NCBI GenBank assembly: GCA_964571845.1
Contig: CAZNDM010000005.1
Location: forward strand, 1-30,551
Direction of reading: 5' to 3'
DNA: 30,551 nucleotides
Origin: WFZT01 sp964571845
Lineage (GTDB): Bacteria > Hydrothermota > Hydrothermia > B15-G9 > WFZT01
Made by a program: the position numbers and the translations under genes. Positions 23,573-30,551 of this stretch are shown in pieces. How positions within the stretch are numbered: the stretch's first letter is position 1; every line of letters starts with the position of its first letter. The notes under the pieces are model-generated. The model was not told where the DNA came from. It ran no database searches and worked only from the letters and a program-made list of their open reading frames with translations.

Positions 23573-24590
23573 CTGGGAACTTTTAAAGGAACTTTTGAAC
23601 GCACCGGGTATTCCGGGTCAGGAAGATAAAATAAGAGAGATTGTGATCAGGGAGCTTGGTAACATTGCCGATGATTGGTATGTGGATCCACTCGGGAATG
23701 CAATTTTTCACTTTAAGGGAGAAGGTCCGGTTTTCCTTATCGACGCGCACATGGACGAAGTGGGTTTCATGGTCTCGAAAATCGAGAAGGATGGCTTTCT
23801 GCGAGTTGTTCCTGTTGGCGGAATTCCTCCTGAGAACGCATATTCTCAGAGAGTTATCATCTGGGGAAGAGAACAGGTTTACGGTATATTTGGATCCATT
23901 CCTCCCCATGTCAGGAAAGACAAAAACGGGCCTTCTATTCCGGAGATCGAAGAGCTCTTTGTGGATACCGGATTGGATGAGGACACATTAAAGAAACTCG
24001 TTTCACCGGGAGATCCAGTTACATTTGACACAGGTGCAGTTGAAAAAGAAAATGTCATTTATGGTAAGGCTTTTGATGACCGTGTCGGTATTTTTGTAAT
24101 GATTGAAGCAGTAAAGAATGCCAGCAGGAGAAGCGTGGATCTATTCCTCGTTGCTGCGGCACAGGAGGAACTGGGTATGAGGGGAGCAAGGACAGCTGCG
24201 TCAGAGATAAAACCCTTTATAGCTGTTGCTCTTGAAGGAACAGTCGCAATGGATCTTCCCGGTGTGCCTGAACACAAAAAACTGGCAAGACTCGGTGACG
24301 GACCTGAGATCAGGATGTCTGATCGCTCCTTCGTTGCATCGAAAAAGTGGGTTGAATTTATCTCATCAGTTGCGAGACAAAGGGACATTAAACACCAGAT
24401 AATCGTAAAAAGGGTTGGCGGAACAGACGCCTCCGTAATTCAGCTCACCGGCAGCGGTGTTCATACAACTGCTATCTCCGTGCCTGTTAGGTACATCCAC
24501 AGTGCAAATAGCCTGGCTTTGAAAAGCGATATAGAGGAGACTATAAAACTCGTCTCCGCACTCATTGAGGAAGGAGGCGGATTTGTTTAG
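23565..24590 (+). CDS. M42 family metallo-aminopeptidase
   Basis: Cytoplasmic dinuclear-metal aminopeptidase, usually a 12-subunit tetrahedral (TET) complex that degrades peptides. The 341 residues start with LLNAPGIPGQE and show the metal and catalytic residues: AHMDEVG (His62, Asp64), AFDDRVG (Asp171/172), AQEELGMRGA (Glu201, Glu202), Glu224 and YIHS (His312). The family covers endoglucanase-like annotations and glutamyl or leucyl aminopeptidases; substrate cannot be read. I chose ATG 23565 after GAGGAGAG; a TTG three bases earlier is in frame. It overlaps tyrA and the HAD gene by eight bases each. Confidence 0.92.
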   Translation: MANWELLKELLNAPGIPGQEDKIREIVIRELGNIADDWYVDPLGNAIFHFKGEGPVFLIDAHMDEVGFMVSKIEKDGFLRVVPVGGIPPENAYSQRVIIWGREQVYGIFGSIPPHVRKDKNGPSIPEIEELFVDTGLDEDTLKKLVSPGDPVTFDTGAVEKENVIYGKAFDDRVGIFVMIEAVKNASRRSVDLFLVAAAQEELGMRGARTAASEIKPFIAVALEGTVAMDLPGVPEHKKLARLGDGPEIRMSDRSFVASKKWVEFISSVARQRDIKHQIIVKRVGGTDASVIQLTGSGVHTTAISVPVRYIHSANSLALKSDIEETIKLVSALIEEGGGFV

Positions 24591-25299
24591 AGCGGTAATC
24601 TTTGACCTCGGCAATACCCTCATCAAATTTACAGGTGATCTGCACGAAACGAATATACAGGGTGTAAAACTCATGCACAGGGTTCTTTCACTTGAAGGAA
24701 TCCATGTGGACTTTGAAAGACTTTTGAAAGTGTGGACAAAAGAAAGAGTTGAAGCCTATATTCGGGCGAGTGCAACGCTGGTAGAGGTAACTGCAGATCA
24801 GGTTTTTGATCGAATCACGCAACTTTTGAAAATAGAAGGTCTAAACGGTGATTTGAAAAAGCGCGCCGTTGATGCTTTTTTTACTCCGGAAATTGAAAAA
24901 TACATCCTTTTACCCGGGACCCGTGAAACCTTTGACTTTTTGAGATCGAAAAAGATCAGGATCGGCTTAATATCAAACACATCCTGCCACAGATTCGTGG
25001 AAAGAATTTTGAGAAAATTCCAGCTCGACGGTTACTTCGATGTCGTAATGTCATCAGCTGGGGAGGGAATTAGAAAACCGAATCCTGAGATTTTCAGAAG
25101 AGCGCTTGAAAGATTGGATGCCGAGCCCCGGGAAACTCTCATGGTGGGTGACCTTCTGGAGCAGGATGTCAAAGGAGCCCATTCAGCCGGTATAAAAGCC
25201 GCCCTCATCGGAGATCTTCATCAGGGAAGTGAAAAGCCGGATTACATCATCCATAATCTGCCCGAACTTAAAGATATTGTAACGAACCCTGAAGACTGA
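24583..25299 (+). CDS. HAD superfamily hydrolase
   Basis: Probable phosphatase of the haloacid dehalogenase superfamily, 238 residues, with an alpha-helical cap (about 16-95). Motif I is FDLGNTL with nucleophile Asp8 and Gly instead of the usual second Asp; motif II is LISNTSC; motif III is the Lys of RKPNPEIF; motif IV is MVGDLLEQDVKGA. The substrate cannot be inferred. The TTG at 24583 is the best start because AAGGAGG lies five bases before it; a TTG at 24565 would place that site inside the gene. Last in the aldolase-aromatic operon. Confidence 0.85.
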   Translation: MFRAVIFDLGNTLIKFTGDLHETNIQGVKLMHRVLSLEGIHVDFERLLKVWTKERVEAYIRASATLVEVTADQVFDRITQLLKIEGLNGDLKKRAVDAFFTPEIEKYILLPGTRETFDFLRSKKIRIGLISNTSCHRFVERILRKFQLDGYFDVVMSSAGEGIRKPNPEIFRRALERLDAEPRETLMVGDLLEQDVKGAHSAGIKAALIGDLHQGSEKPDYIIHNLPELKDIVTNPED

Positions 25300-25492
25300 A
25301 ATATCCCTCGCAGTTGTCTGCTCATACTCCGCATGTCCTATTGCCTTTTCAGCAGTGTGAATGAAATTTTATCTCCCTGCAGGAAATTCCCTGTCGAGAG
25401 GATACTCCTTTTCAATCCCTCTGCTCTGGTTTAAGCGGCTGATTAAACTTATAATTTGTATTCGGCATTCTTTTTTCCCCGGAGGTGATGAC
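25300..25492. other. Intergenic region before panC
   Basis: This gap of 193 bases has no convincing gene. An open frame from 25361 runs into panC but has no ribosome site and encodes nothing family-like. A TATAAT at 25450-25455 is the likely -10 box for panC. Confidence 0.6.
25427..25455 (+). promoter_or_regulatory. Candidate panCD promoter
   Basis: A perfect TATAAT (25450-25455) lies 37 bases before the panC ATG. The -35 position with 17-base spacing is TGGTTT (25427-25432), a poor match. The -10 word is shared in context (GATTAAACT...) with the aldolase leader. Confidence 0.4.
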
Positions 25493-26344
25493 ATGAGGGT
25501 TATCGAAAAGATTAACGAAATGATGAAAACATCTGAAAAATTAAGACTTGAGGGGAAGACCATAGGATTTGTCCCCACCATGGGTGCCCTTCATGAGGGT
25601 CATTTATCCCTTGTAAGAATGGCAAGAAAAGACAACGACATAGTGGTTGTTTCCGTTTTTGTCAACCCCACGCAGTTCGGACCCAATGAGGATTTTGAGA
25701 AATATCCCAGGGACTTTGAGGGTGATCGCAGGAAACTTGAAAGAGAAAATGTTGACATCGTCTTTTACCCCTCTGCAGATGAGATGTATCCGGAAGGTTA
25801 CAAAACCTATGTCGAAGTTGAAGATATTACCACCCGGCTGTGCGGTGCGTTCAGACCCGGACACTTTAGAGGTGTTACAACTGTAGTTACAAAGCTGTTC
25901 AACATCGTCAAACCCCACAGGGCGTATTTCGGAAAAAAAGATTACCAGCAGTTCAAAGTGATTAAAAGGATGGTCGCTGATCTGAACATGGGAATAGAAA
26001 TAATCCCGGGCGAGATTGTTAGAGAACCTGACGGACTCGCCATGAGCTCGAGAAATCAGTATCTGTCCCCTGAAGAGAGAAAGGACGCTCTTGCCCTTTA
26101 CAAATCCCTTCAGCTTGCCAGAGAATTAATTGAAAGCGGTGAGAGAGATCCGCGTGCCATAAGGGAGAAAATGATCGAATTTATCAAATCACATCCACAT
26201 GTAACGAAGATTGATTATGTCGAAATAGTTGATCCAGAGAATTTCCTGCCAGTTGAAAAAATTGAGGACGGAACACTCATTGCCCTTGCCGTGTGGGTGG
26301 GGTCAACAAGACTGATTGACAACATGGAGGTGAAACTCAGGTGA
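25493..26344 (+). CDS. panC: Pantothenate synthetase
   Basis: Condenses pantoate and beta-alanine with ATP to form pantothenate, the coenzyme A precursor. The 283-residue protein has the nucleotidyltransferase motif VPTMGALHEGH (27-37), NPTQFGPNEDF (58-68), a FGKKDYQQ segment near 149 and MSSRNQYLS as the second ATP loop. The ATG at 25493 follows an ideal GGAGGTGAT site. It overlaps panD by four bases (GTGA), so it shares a transcript with the enzyme that makes its beta-alanine substrate. No panB is present. Confidence 0.97.
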   Translation: MRVIEKINEMMKTSEKLRLEGKTIGFVPTMGALHEGHLSLVRMARKDNDIVVVSVFVNPTQFGPNEDFEKYPRDFEGDRRKLERENVDIVFYPSADEMYPEGYKTYVEVEDITTRLCGAFRPGHFRGVTTVVTKLFNIVKPHRAYFGKKDYQQFKVIKRMVADLNMGIEIIPGEIVREPDGLAMSSRNQYLSPEERKDALALYKSLQLARELIESGERDPRAIREKMIEFIKSHPHVTKIDYVEIVDPENFLPVEKIEDGTLIALAVWVGSTRLIDNMEVKLR

Positions 26345-26694
26345 AAATATGGATTCTCAAATCAAAAATTCATAGAGCGCGCATAACCGACAAGAATTTG
26401 AATTACGAGGGTAGTCTGACACTTGATCAGGATTACATGGACAGGGTGGGCCTTTTCCCATATGAAAAGGTCGAAGTTTACAACATAGCAAACGGAGCAA
26501 GATTTTCAACTTACATAATTCCGGGCGACCGTGGTAAAGGTGAGGTTGTCCTCAACGGAGCCGCTGCACGCCTCGGCGAAATCGGTGACCCTGTCATAAT
26601 TGCTGCCTATGCACTCGTGGACGACTCAGAAGCCAGGGATTTTAAACCCAGAATCCTCAGATTTGACGACTCAGGCAACCCCATTTTGAACTGA
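26341..26694 (+). CDS. panD: Aspartate 1-decarboxylase proenzyme
   Basis: Pyruvoyl enzyme that turns aspartate into beta-alanine. The 117-residue proenzyme has the self-cleavage site Gly24-Ser25 (YEGSLTLD), where Ser25 becomes the pyruvoyl group. IHRARIT near 10 and NGAAARLG near 72 are family blocks. It starts with GTG in an overlap with the panC stop. Length is normal. Confidence 0.97.
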   Translation: MKIWILKSKIHRARITDKNLNYEGSLTLDQDYMDRVGLFPYEKVEVYNIANGARFSTYIIPGDRGKGEVVLNGAAARLGEIGDPVIIAAYALVDDSEARDFKPRILRFDDSGNPILN

Positions 26695-26731
26695 GGCAGG
26701 TTGAACCTTACAACCTGAAAAGGAGGTCACA

Positions 26732-28360
26732 GTGCTGGGACTGATCACTTTTCTCATCATAAAGATGCCCTTTTATGTGATTGAACCACAGATAAAAGTG
26801 GAGGATTCAGCAGTCGTTGTCTCCATCAAAAGCGACCACCTGTTGAAAATGCCGAACATCTATTTCTCCGGAGAGTCAGAAGTTACTCAGAGTATCGGCG
26901 TGGAAGCCTTTGAACCGAGATACCTTCACAATATCTGGTATAGGGACACAGTAGATACATTTTTTGAGTTCAGATTGACACACATTAGACCGGGTGAAGT
27001 CTATTACTTTCAGATAGAGGCAACTGATATCGAAAAGGGGAAGGAAATAACTTCTCGCGGATACAAATTCCGGGTCGTAGAACGAAGAGGTAAATGGCAG
27101 CAGGGTGTCGTTATAGACCTTGGTCCTTATCTCGGAGACCTTACTGAAAACAGCGTAACCATTGCATGGAAAACCAATCTTCCCTCTGCAGGTGAGGTGA
27201 TTCTCGATAACGGGAAAATCTTTAAAGACAGTAGTCTATCGACATGGCACAGGGTAAAAATTCCAGACCTTAAATACGGTAAGAGCTACATTTACAGAAT
27301 AAGATGCGTTGCGGAAAGCGATACATTCGAGACGAGGTTGTACAGGTTTAGAATTCCGGATCCTTACAACTTCAAATTTTCTGTTTGTGGTGATACGAGG
27401 GCAAGCTGGAAGACGCCGGGAACCAGAGAGAGGATCAACGGAGTAAATGTGCATGTTTTAAGAAGAATTGCAGTTGAAAGCTACAGGGACAGCGCTGCTT
27501 TCATGATAGTGGTCGGGGATCTGATAAGAGGATACACGGATGATACAAGCTTTGTGCGAATCATGTATGAAACATGGTTGTGGGCAATTGAACCTGTGTC
27601 ACCGTTTCTGCCGATCTTCACGGTTATGGGCAATCATGATGCCGGAGCTCCTTTGGTAAAAGCTGGAAAGAGGGCTTATTACGATCCACCCCCACCCCAC
27701 AGTGCAGAAAACTACTGGCAGATCTACTTCCCGAATCCCGAAAATGGCCCCCAAAACAGAAAAGGACATCCTCCTTACGCAGGCAATGTTTACAGCCTCA
27801 GGTTCGGACCAGCTATTTTTGTGGTTTTGAACACAGACTACAACCAGAGGGTGAGTGGTGATACGATTTTTTCAGTTAGATTGGACGATATTCAGTACAG
27901 ATGGGCGGATAGTCTTTTGAGTGAGACAAAGGTGCCTTACAGATTCGTTTTCTGGCATGAACCCCTGATGCCTTCGGGATCACACCGGGGCTCAGCCCTT
28001 GATACCCATCCAGAGGCAAGGGATTCAGCGGCAGCTTTACTTTTTAATCACTCAGTAACAGCTCTTTTCAATGCCCATGAGCATGTGTATGCGAGAGTCT
28101 CGGTCAAGCCTGAATACTTTTATGGATCAAAAATTTTCCAGAATTTGCTTAGAAAATCAGAGCCCGGTAGTTTTTACCAGATCATCAGCGGAGGTGGTGG
28201 GGCTCCTGCCGGGTTTGAAGAAATGGCTCGTTATGTCGAAAAATTCAGTTACGAGTACCATTTTGTGGTTGTTGAAGTTACAGATCATGCAGTAAAATTT
28301 AAAGTGAAAAACTTGCTTGGCTGGACAATAGATGAGGGTTGTCTGAGTGGCTGCTATTGA
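26732..28360 (+). CDS. Purple acid phosphatase-like metallophosphoesterase
   Basis: A 542-residue protein. The N-terminus (LGLITFLIIKMPFYVI) is hydrophobic and could be a short signal or anchor. Two fibronectin-III-like beta domains follow, about 25-118 and 122-208, then a calcineurin-type phosphoesterase domain with the metal ligands GDTR (Asp221), GDL (Asp263), GNHD (Asn301, His302), His409 and AHEH (His449, His451). The order FN3 then phosphoesterase is that of purple acid phosphatases, so an exported phosphomonoesterase or diesterase is likely; the substrate is unknown. It starts with GTG five bases after AGGAGG. The end overlaps the ABC ATPase gene by 14 bases. Confidence 0.85.
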   Translation: MLGLITFLIIKMPFYVIEPQIKVEDSAVVVSIKSDHLLKMPNIYFSGESEVTQSIGVEAFEPRYLHNIWYRDTVDTFFEFRLTHIRPGEVYYFQIEATDIEKGKEITSRGYKFRVVERRGKWQQGVVIDLGPYLGDLTENSVTIAWKTNLPSAGEVILDNGKIFKDSSLSTWHRVKIPDLKYGKSYIYRIRCVAESDTFETRLYRFRIPDPYNFKFSVCGDTRASWKTPGTRERINGVNVHVLRRIAVESYRDSAAFMIVVGDLIRGYTDDTSFVRIMYETWLWAIEPVSPFLPIFTVMGNHDAGAPLVKAGKRAYYDPPPPHSAENYWQIYFPNPENGPQNRKGHPPYAGNVYSLRFGPAIFVVLNTDYNQRVSGDTIFSVRLDDIQYRWADSLLSETKVPYRFVFWHEPLMPSGSHRGSALDTHPEARDSAAALLFNHSVTALFNAHEHVYARVSVKPEYFYGSKIFQNLLRKSEPGSFYQIISGGGGAPAGFEEMARYVEKFSYEYHFVVVEVTDHAVKFKVKNLLGWTIDEGCLSGCY

Positions 28361-29072
28361 GGTTAAGAACCTTCATAAAAGTTACGGCAGGACGAGAGCT
28401 TTGAATGGTGTCAGTTTTGAAGTGAATGAAGGGGAGATTTTTGCCCTTCTTGGCCCCAATGGAGCGGGTAAGACCACAACCATCTTTATCATTCTGGGCC
28501 TTATACAGGCGGACGAGGGTGAAGTATTTATCAACGGCGAGAAGATCGGTTCTGGTGATCACGAGTACAGAAAATTGATAGGATCTGTGCTTGAGGAGAA
28601 TGGGATTTACGAGCGGTTGAAGGTAAGGGAGAGTCTGTATTTTTGGGGGGAGATTTACGGACTGGAAAGAGGGGAGATAGAGAAGAGACTGGAAGAGCTT
28701 TCTGCAGAACTGGATATGGATTTTCTTGACAGGAAGGGGAGTGAGTTGTCGAGGGGGATGAGGCAGAAGGGCTCGCTTGCGCGAGCCCTTCTGCCTCATC
28801 CCCCTATCCTGATCCTTGACGAACCAACAGATGGACTCGATGTCCCATCAAGAGAGGTTTTCAAGAAAATCATAAAAGAAGAGAGAGACAGGGGCAAAGC
28901 CATTCTTTACTCAACTCACATCATGTCCGAAGTCGAAGAAATCGCCGATAGAATTGCCATTATCCATCAGGGAAGGATTGTTGCTACCGGTAGCCTAAAG
29001 GAGCTTAGACACAGATTTGGAGAAGATAAGCTTGAGAAAATATTTATCAGGGCGATCGGCTATGAGATTTAA
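28347..29072 (+). CDS. ABC transporter ATP-binding protein (NatA-like)
   Basis: ATPase subunit of an ABC-2 type exporter, 241 residues. Walker A GPNGAGKTT (36-44), a Q-loop position occupied by Glu (SVLEENG, near 83) as often seen in NatA/drug-export ATPases, signature LSRGMRQ (134-140), Walker B LILDEP (155-160), D-loop GLD and H-loop YSTHIMSEVEE are all present. The signature region is encoded by one arm of a perfect 25-bp hairpin (listed separately). It starts with GTG inside the end of the phosphoesterase gene and overlaps its permease by 11 bases. The exported substrate (sodium, drug or other) cannot be inferred. Confidence 0.92.
   Translation: MAAIEVKNLHKSYGRTRALNGVSFEVNEGEIFALLGPNGAGKTTTIFIILGLIQADEGEVFINGEKIGSGDHEYRKLIGSVLEENGIYERLKVRESLYFWGEIYGLERGEIEKRLEELSAELDMDFLDRKGSELSRGMRQKGSLARALLPHPPILILDEPTDGLDVPSREVFKKIIKEERDRGKAILYSTHIMSEVEEIADRIAIIHQGRIVATGSLKELRHRFGEDKLEKIFIRAIGYEI
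28752..28805. repeat. Perfect 25-bp inverted repeat inside the ABC ATPase gene
   Basis: 28752-28776 is the exact reverse complement of 28781-28805, separated by the four-base loop TTGC. The arms begin AGGGGGATGAGG and end GGGCTCGC. It lies wholly within coding sequence, codons 136-153, which specify the end of the ABC signature motif and the RALLPHPP that follows. Confidence 0.97.
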
Positions 29073-30201
29073 GAAAATTTTATCCGTGTATAAAAAAGAG
29101 ATCAAAGATTCTCTTAGAAACAGGCGAATCCTGTACTCCACAATCATCGTGCCCCTTGTTATTCTCCCTGTGTTTATCAGTGTTCCCCAGTTGATTACCA
29201 ACAGGACATTGGAAAAGGCGAAATTTACACCTTCCAATGTGATGGTAAGCGGGTTTGAAATACCCGGATTTTTTGAGCAATTTGCGAGGTCCGAGCTGAT
29301 AAATTTGACCATGGTAAAAGATCCGATTGAGGAGCTCAGGAAAGGCAGGATTGATCTTTATGTCAGGGTTGTCAACAAGACGCCTCCAGAGGTTGAAATT
29401 TATTACAATCCACTGTCCGAGACTTCAAAAATTGCATTGAGCAGGGTAAAGCTTTTAATAGAGACATTCCGGGGGCCTGGAGGCGAGAGATTCAAAGCAG
29501 GGGAGATAAAAATTATAACAAACAGTGTCATAACCAGACGTGAGATGCAGGGGGTGCTAACCGGGATTGTGCTGGGATTTTTGATTGCGTTTGGAGCTCT
29601 GACCGGCGGGATCGCACCGGGAGTGGATACGATTGCCGGGGAAAAAGAGAGGAAGACACTCATGGTTTTACTCTCTCTCCCTATCAGCAAAAGGGAAATT
29701 CTGGCAGGAAAACTTTTGATAGTTGCAACAATTTCTTTGATCTCCTGTGTTTTGATCCTTGTTGGAATTATGGGCATAAATTTGTTTTTCTTCAGGTCAG
29801 TAACGGATGTTAACTCTTTTTCTTTTCAGAGTTTAAGCATCTCTCTGCAGGATTTCTTGATAATGAGTGTTCTCGTTTTGCTCTATATTCTGATAGTTTC
29901 GGCAGTGATCTTGATTGCAAGTTCATATGCAAGGAGTTATAGAGAGGCGCAGAACTACATAACTCCGCTGATCATCGTGATTGCTGTTCCCATGTTTTTT
30001 ATCCAGATTTTTACAAATCTCTATCTGCCCGACTGGGTTTTTTATATACCGGGTGTGAATATAATGATGATATTGAGAGAGGCATTGACCGCTGGTATAA
30101 CGGGGAACCATTTTGTTTCCACACTGGTGAGTCTGGTGGTTACACTGTATCTCGCCGTAAAAGCCCTGGACCGTGTGTTTGAGCGTGCAATTTTGAGGTA
30201 A
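29062..30201 (+). CDS. ABC-2 type permease (NatB-like)
   Basis: Membrane subunit of the exporter, 379 residues. Topology read from hydrophobicity: one segment at about 24-42, a large extracytoplasmic domain at about 43-165, then five or six segments between 166 and 370. The cytoplasmic TIAGEKERKTLMVLLSLPISKREILAGK loop (split here by family convention around residue 195-220) is the hallmark of NatB/ABC-2 permeases. The ATG at 29062 lies in an 11-base overlap with the ATPase gene; a TTG at 29017 is in frame but deeper in the ATPase gene. Confidence 0.9.
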   Translation: MRFKKILSVYKKEIKDSLRNRRILYSTIIVPLVILPVFISVPQLITNRTLEKAKFTPSNVMVSGFEIPGFFEQFARSELINLTMVKDPIEELRKGRIDLYVRVVNKTPPEVEIYYNPLSETSKIALSRVKLLIETFRGPGGERFKAGEIKIITNSVITRREMQGVLTGIVLGFLIAFGALTGGIAPGVDTIAGEKERKTLMVLLSLPISKREILAGKLLIVATISLISCVLILVGIMGINLFFFRSVTDVNSFSFQSLSISLQDFLIMSVLVLLYILIVSAVILIASSYARSYREAQNYITPLIIVIAVPMFFIQIFTNLYLPDWVFYIPGVNIMMILREALTAGITGNHFVSTLVSLVVTLYLAVKALDRVFERAILR

Positions 30202-30259
30202 GGAATTGTGGTGTTAAAAACAATTTTGCTTTTCGCGGAGTGAAGCGTTGGGTGGTTTA

Positions 30260-30551
30260 AAAAGGACTTCCTCTTAAATCCCCTCACCGTGTTGAAGAGG
30301 CAATTAAAGATGAGCTCTTGCAGTTCCACATGGAAGTGATGTGGGAAGATACTCCCCCATTTCACGGGGAGACACTCTCAAACCCCTTCCCCAAAGCTAT
30401 GCTTTGGGGAAGGATTAAGGAGGGGCAGAAAGAGTAGATTGGACGGGAAAGAGAAAACGCTTTTTACTCTCCCCTGTTTCGTTCCACTTCATGCAGTGAA
30501 CACTTTACAACCCCCTCCCCCGCTTTGCGGGGGAGGATTGAGGAGGGGGCA
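30260..30551. repeat. Palindromic repeat cluster, right side (runs off the window)
   Basis: The same family as at 57-1110. Hairpins: 30385-30397 with 30401-30413 (13 bp, loop TAT) and 30514-30523 with 30527-30536 (10 bp, loop TTT). Each is followed by the GGATTRAGGAGGGG(G)CA linker, and after the first the AGAAAGAGTAGA words seen near 320 recur. The copy at the window end is the same hairpin plus linker as at 101-139. No gene is seen after the permease stop at 30201. Confidence 0.85.

Noticed and set aside
25361..25492. N-terminal extension of panC by 44 residues
   Set aside because: The extension has no ribosome site, is not family-like, and would bury the ideal GGAGGTGAT site located just before the ATG at 25493.
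28299..28799. Minus-strand open frame of 166 codons opposite the ABC ATPase gene
   Set aside because: It starts with the same MRQKGS and RALLPHPP words as the plus strand only because the 25-bp palindrome reads alike on both strands; the rest is unlike any protein family.

Overview
The window is a compact chromosomal segment of about 44% GC (estimated by eye) from a bacterium that makes peptidoglycan. Arg is mostly AGA/AGG, proteins are rich in Lys, Glu and Ile, and almost every gene junction overlaps; this suggests a thermophile with a streamlined genome. A deep-branching, largely uncultured lineage (WOR-3/Hydrothermae-like, or near Thermotogota) is my guess, but no marker here settles it. 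MurE has the DNPR signature of meso-diaminopimelate-adding enzymes.

Layout. (1) 1-1150: non-coding GC-rich palindromic repeats, including a ~440-bp tandem duplication. (2) 1330-4871, minus strand: a three-gene operon of a MagIII/EndoIII-like DNA glycosylase, CinA (NMN deamidase) and adenine deaminase, all overlapping. (3) 4939-20577, plus strand: a complete division and cell wall (dcw) cluster in near-canonical order: mraZ, rsmH, ftsL, ftsI, murE, murF, mraY, murD, ftsW, murG, murC, murB, a miniature ftsQ, ftsA, ftsZ. It starts at a likely promoter followed by a tandem 10-bp repeat, a candidate MraZ autoregulatory site. (4) 20691-25299: class II aldolase, AroH chorismate mutase, prephenate dehydratase, prephenate dehydrogenase, M42 aminopeptidase and a HAD hydrolase, overlapping end to end. 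(5) 25493-26694: panC-panD for pantothenate synthesis. (6) 26732-30201: a purple-acid-phosphatase-like metallophosphoesterase and a NatA/NatB-type ABC exporter. (7) 30260-30551: the same palindromic repeat family as at the left edge.

How the genes work together. MurC-F, MraY and MurG make lipid II; FtsW polymerises it and FtsI cross-links it; FtsL and FtsQ activate them, and FtsA and FtsZ form the ring. AroH, PheA and TyrA take chorismate to the precursors of Phe and Tyr.

Most worth a second look: a 111-residue FtsQ-like protein that keeps the membrane anchor and the C-terminal FtsQ strands but has no POTRA domain; two long perfect hairpins inside conserved genes (22 bp in murD, 25 bp across the ABC signature of natA); a triple nested overlap rsmH/ftsL/ftsI; a chorismate mutase whose catalytic Glu position is Gln with a compensating Asp nearby; and one palindromic repeat family at both ends of the gene block.
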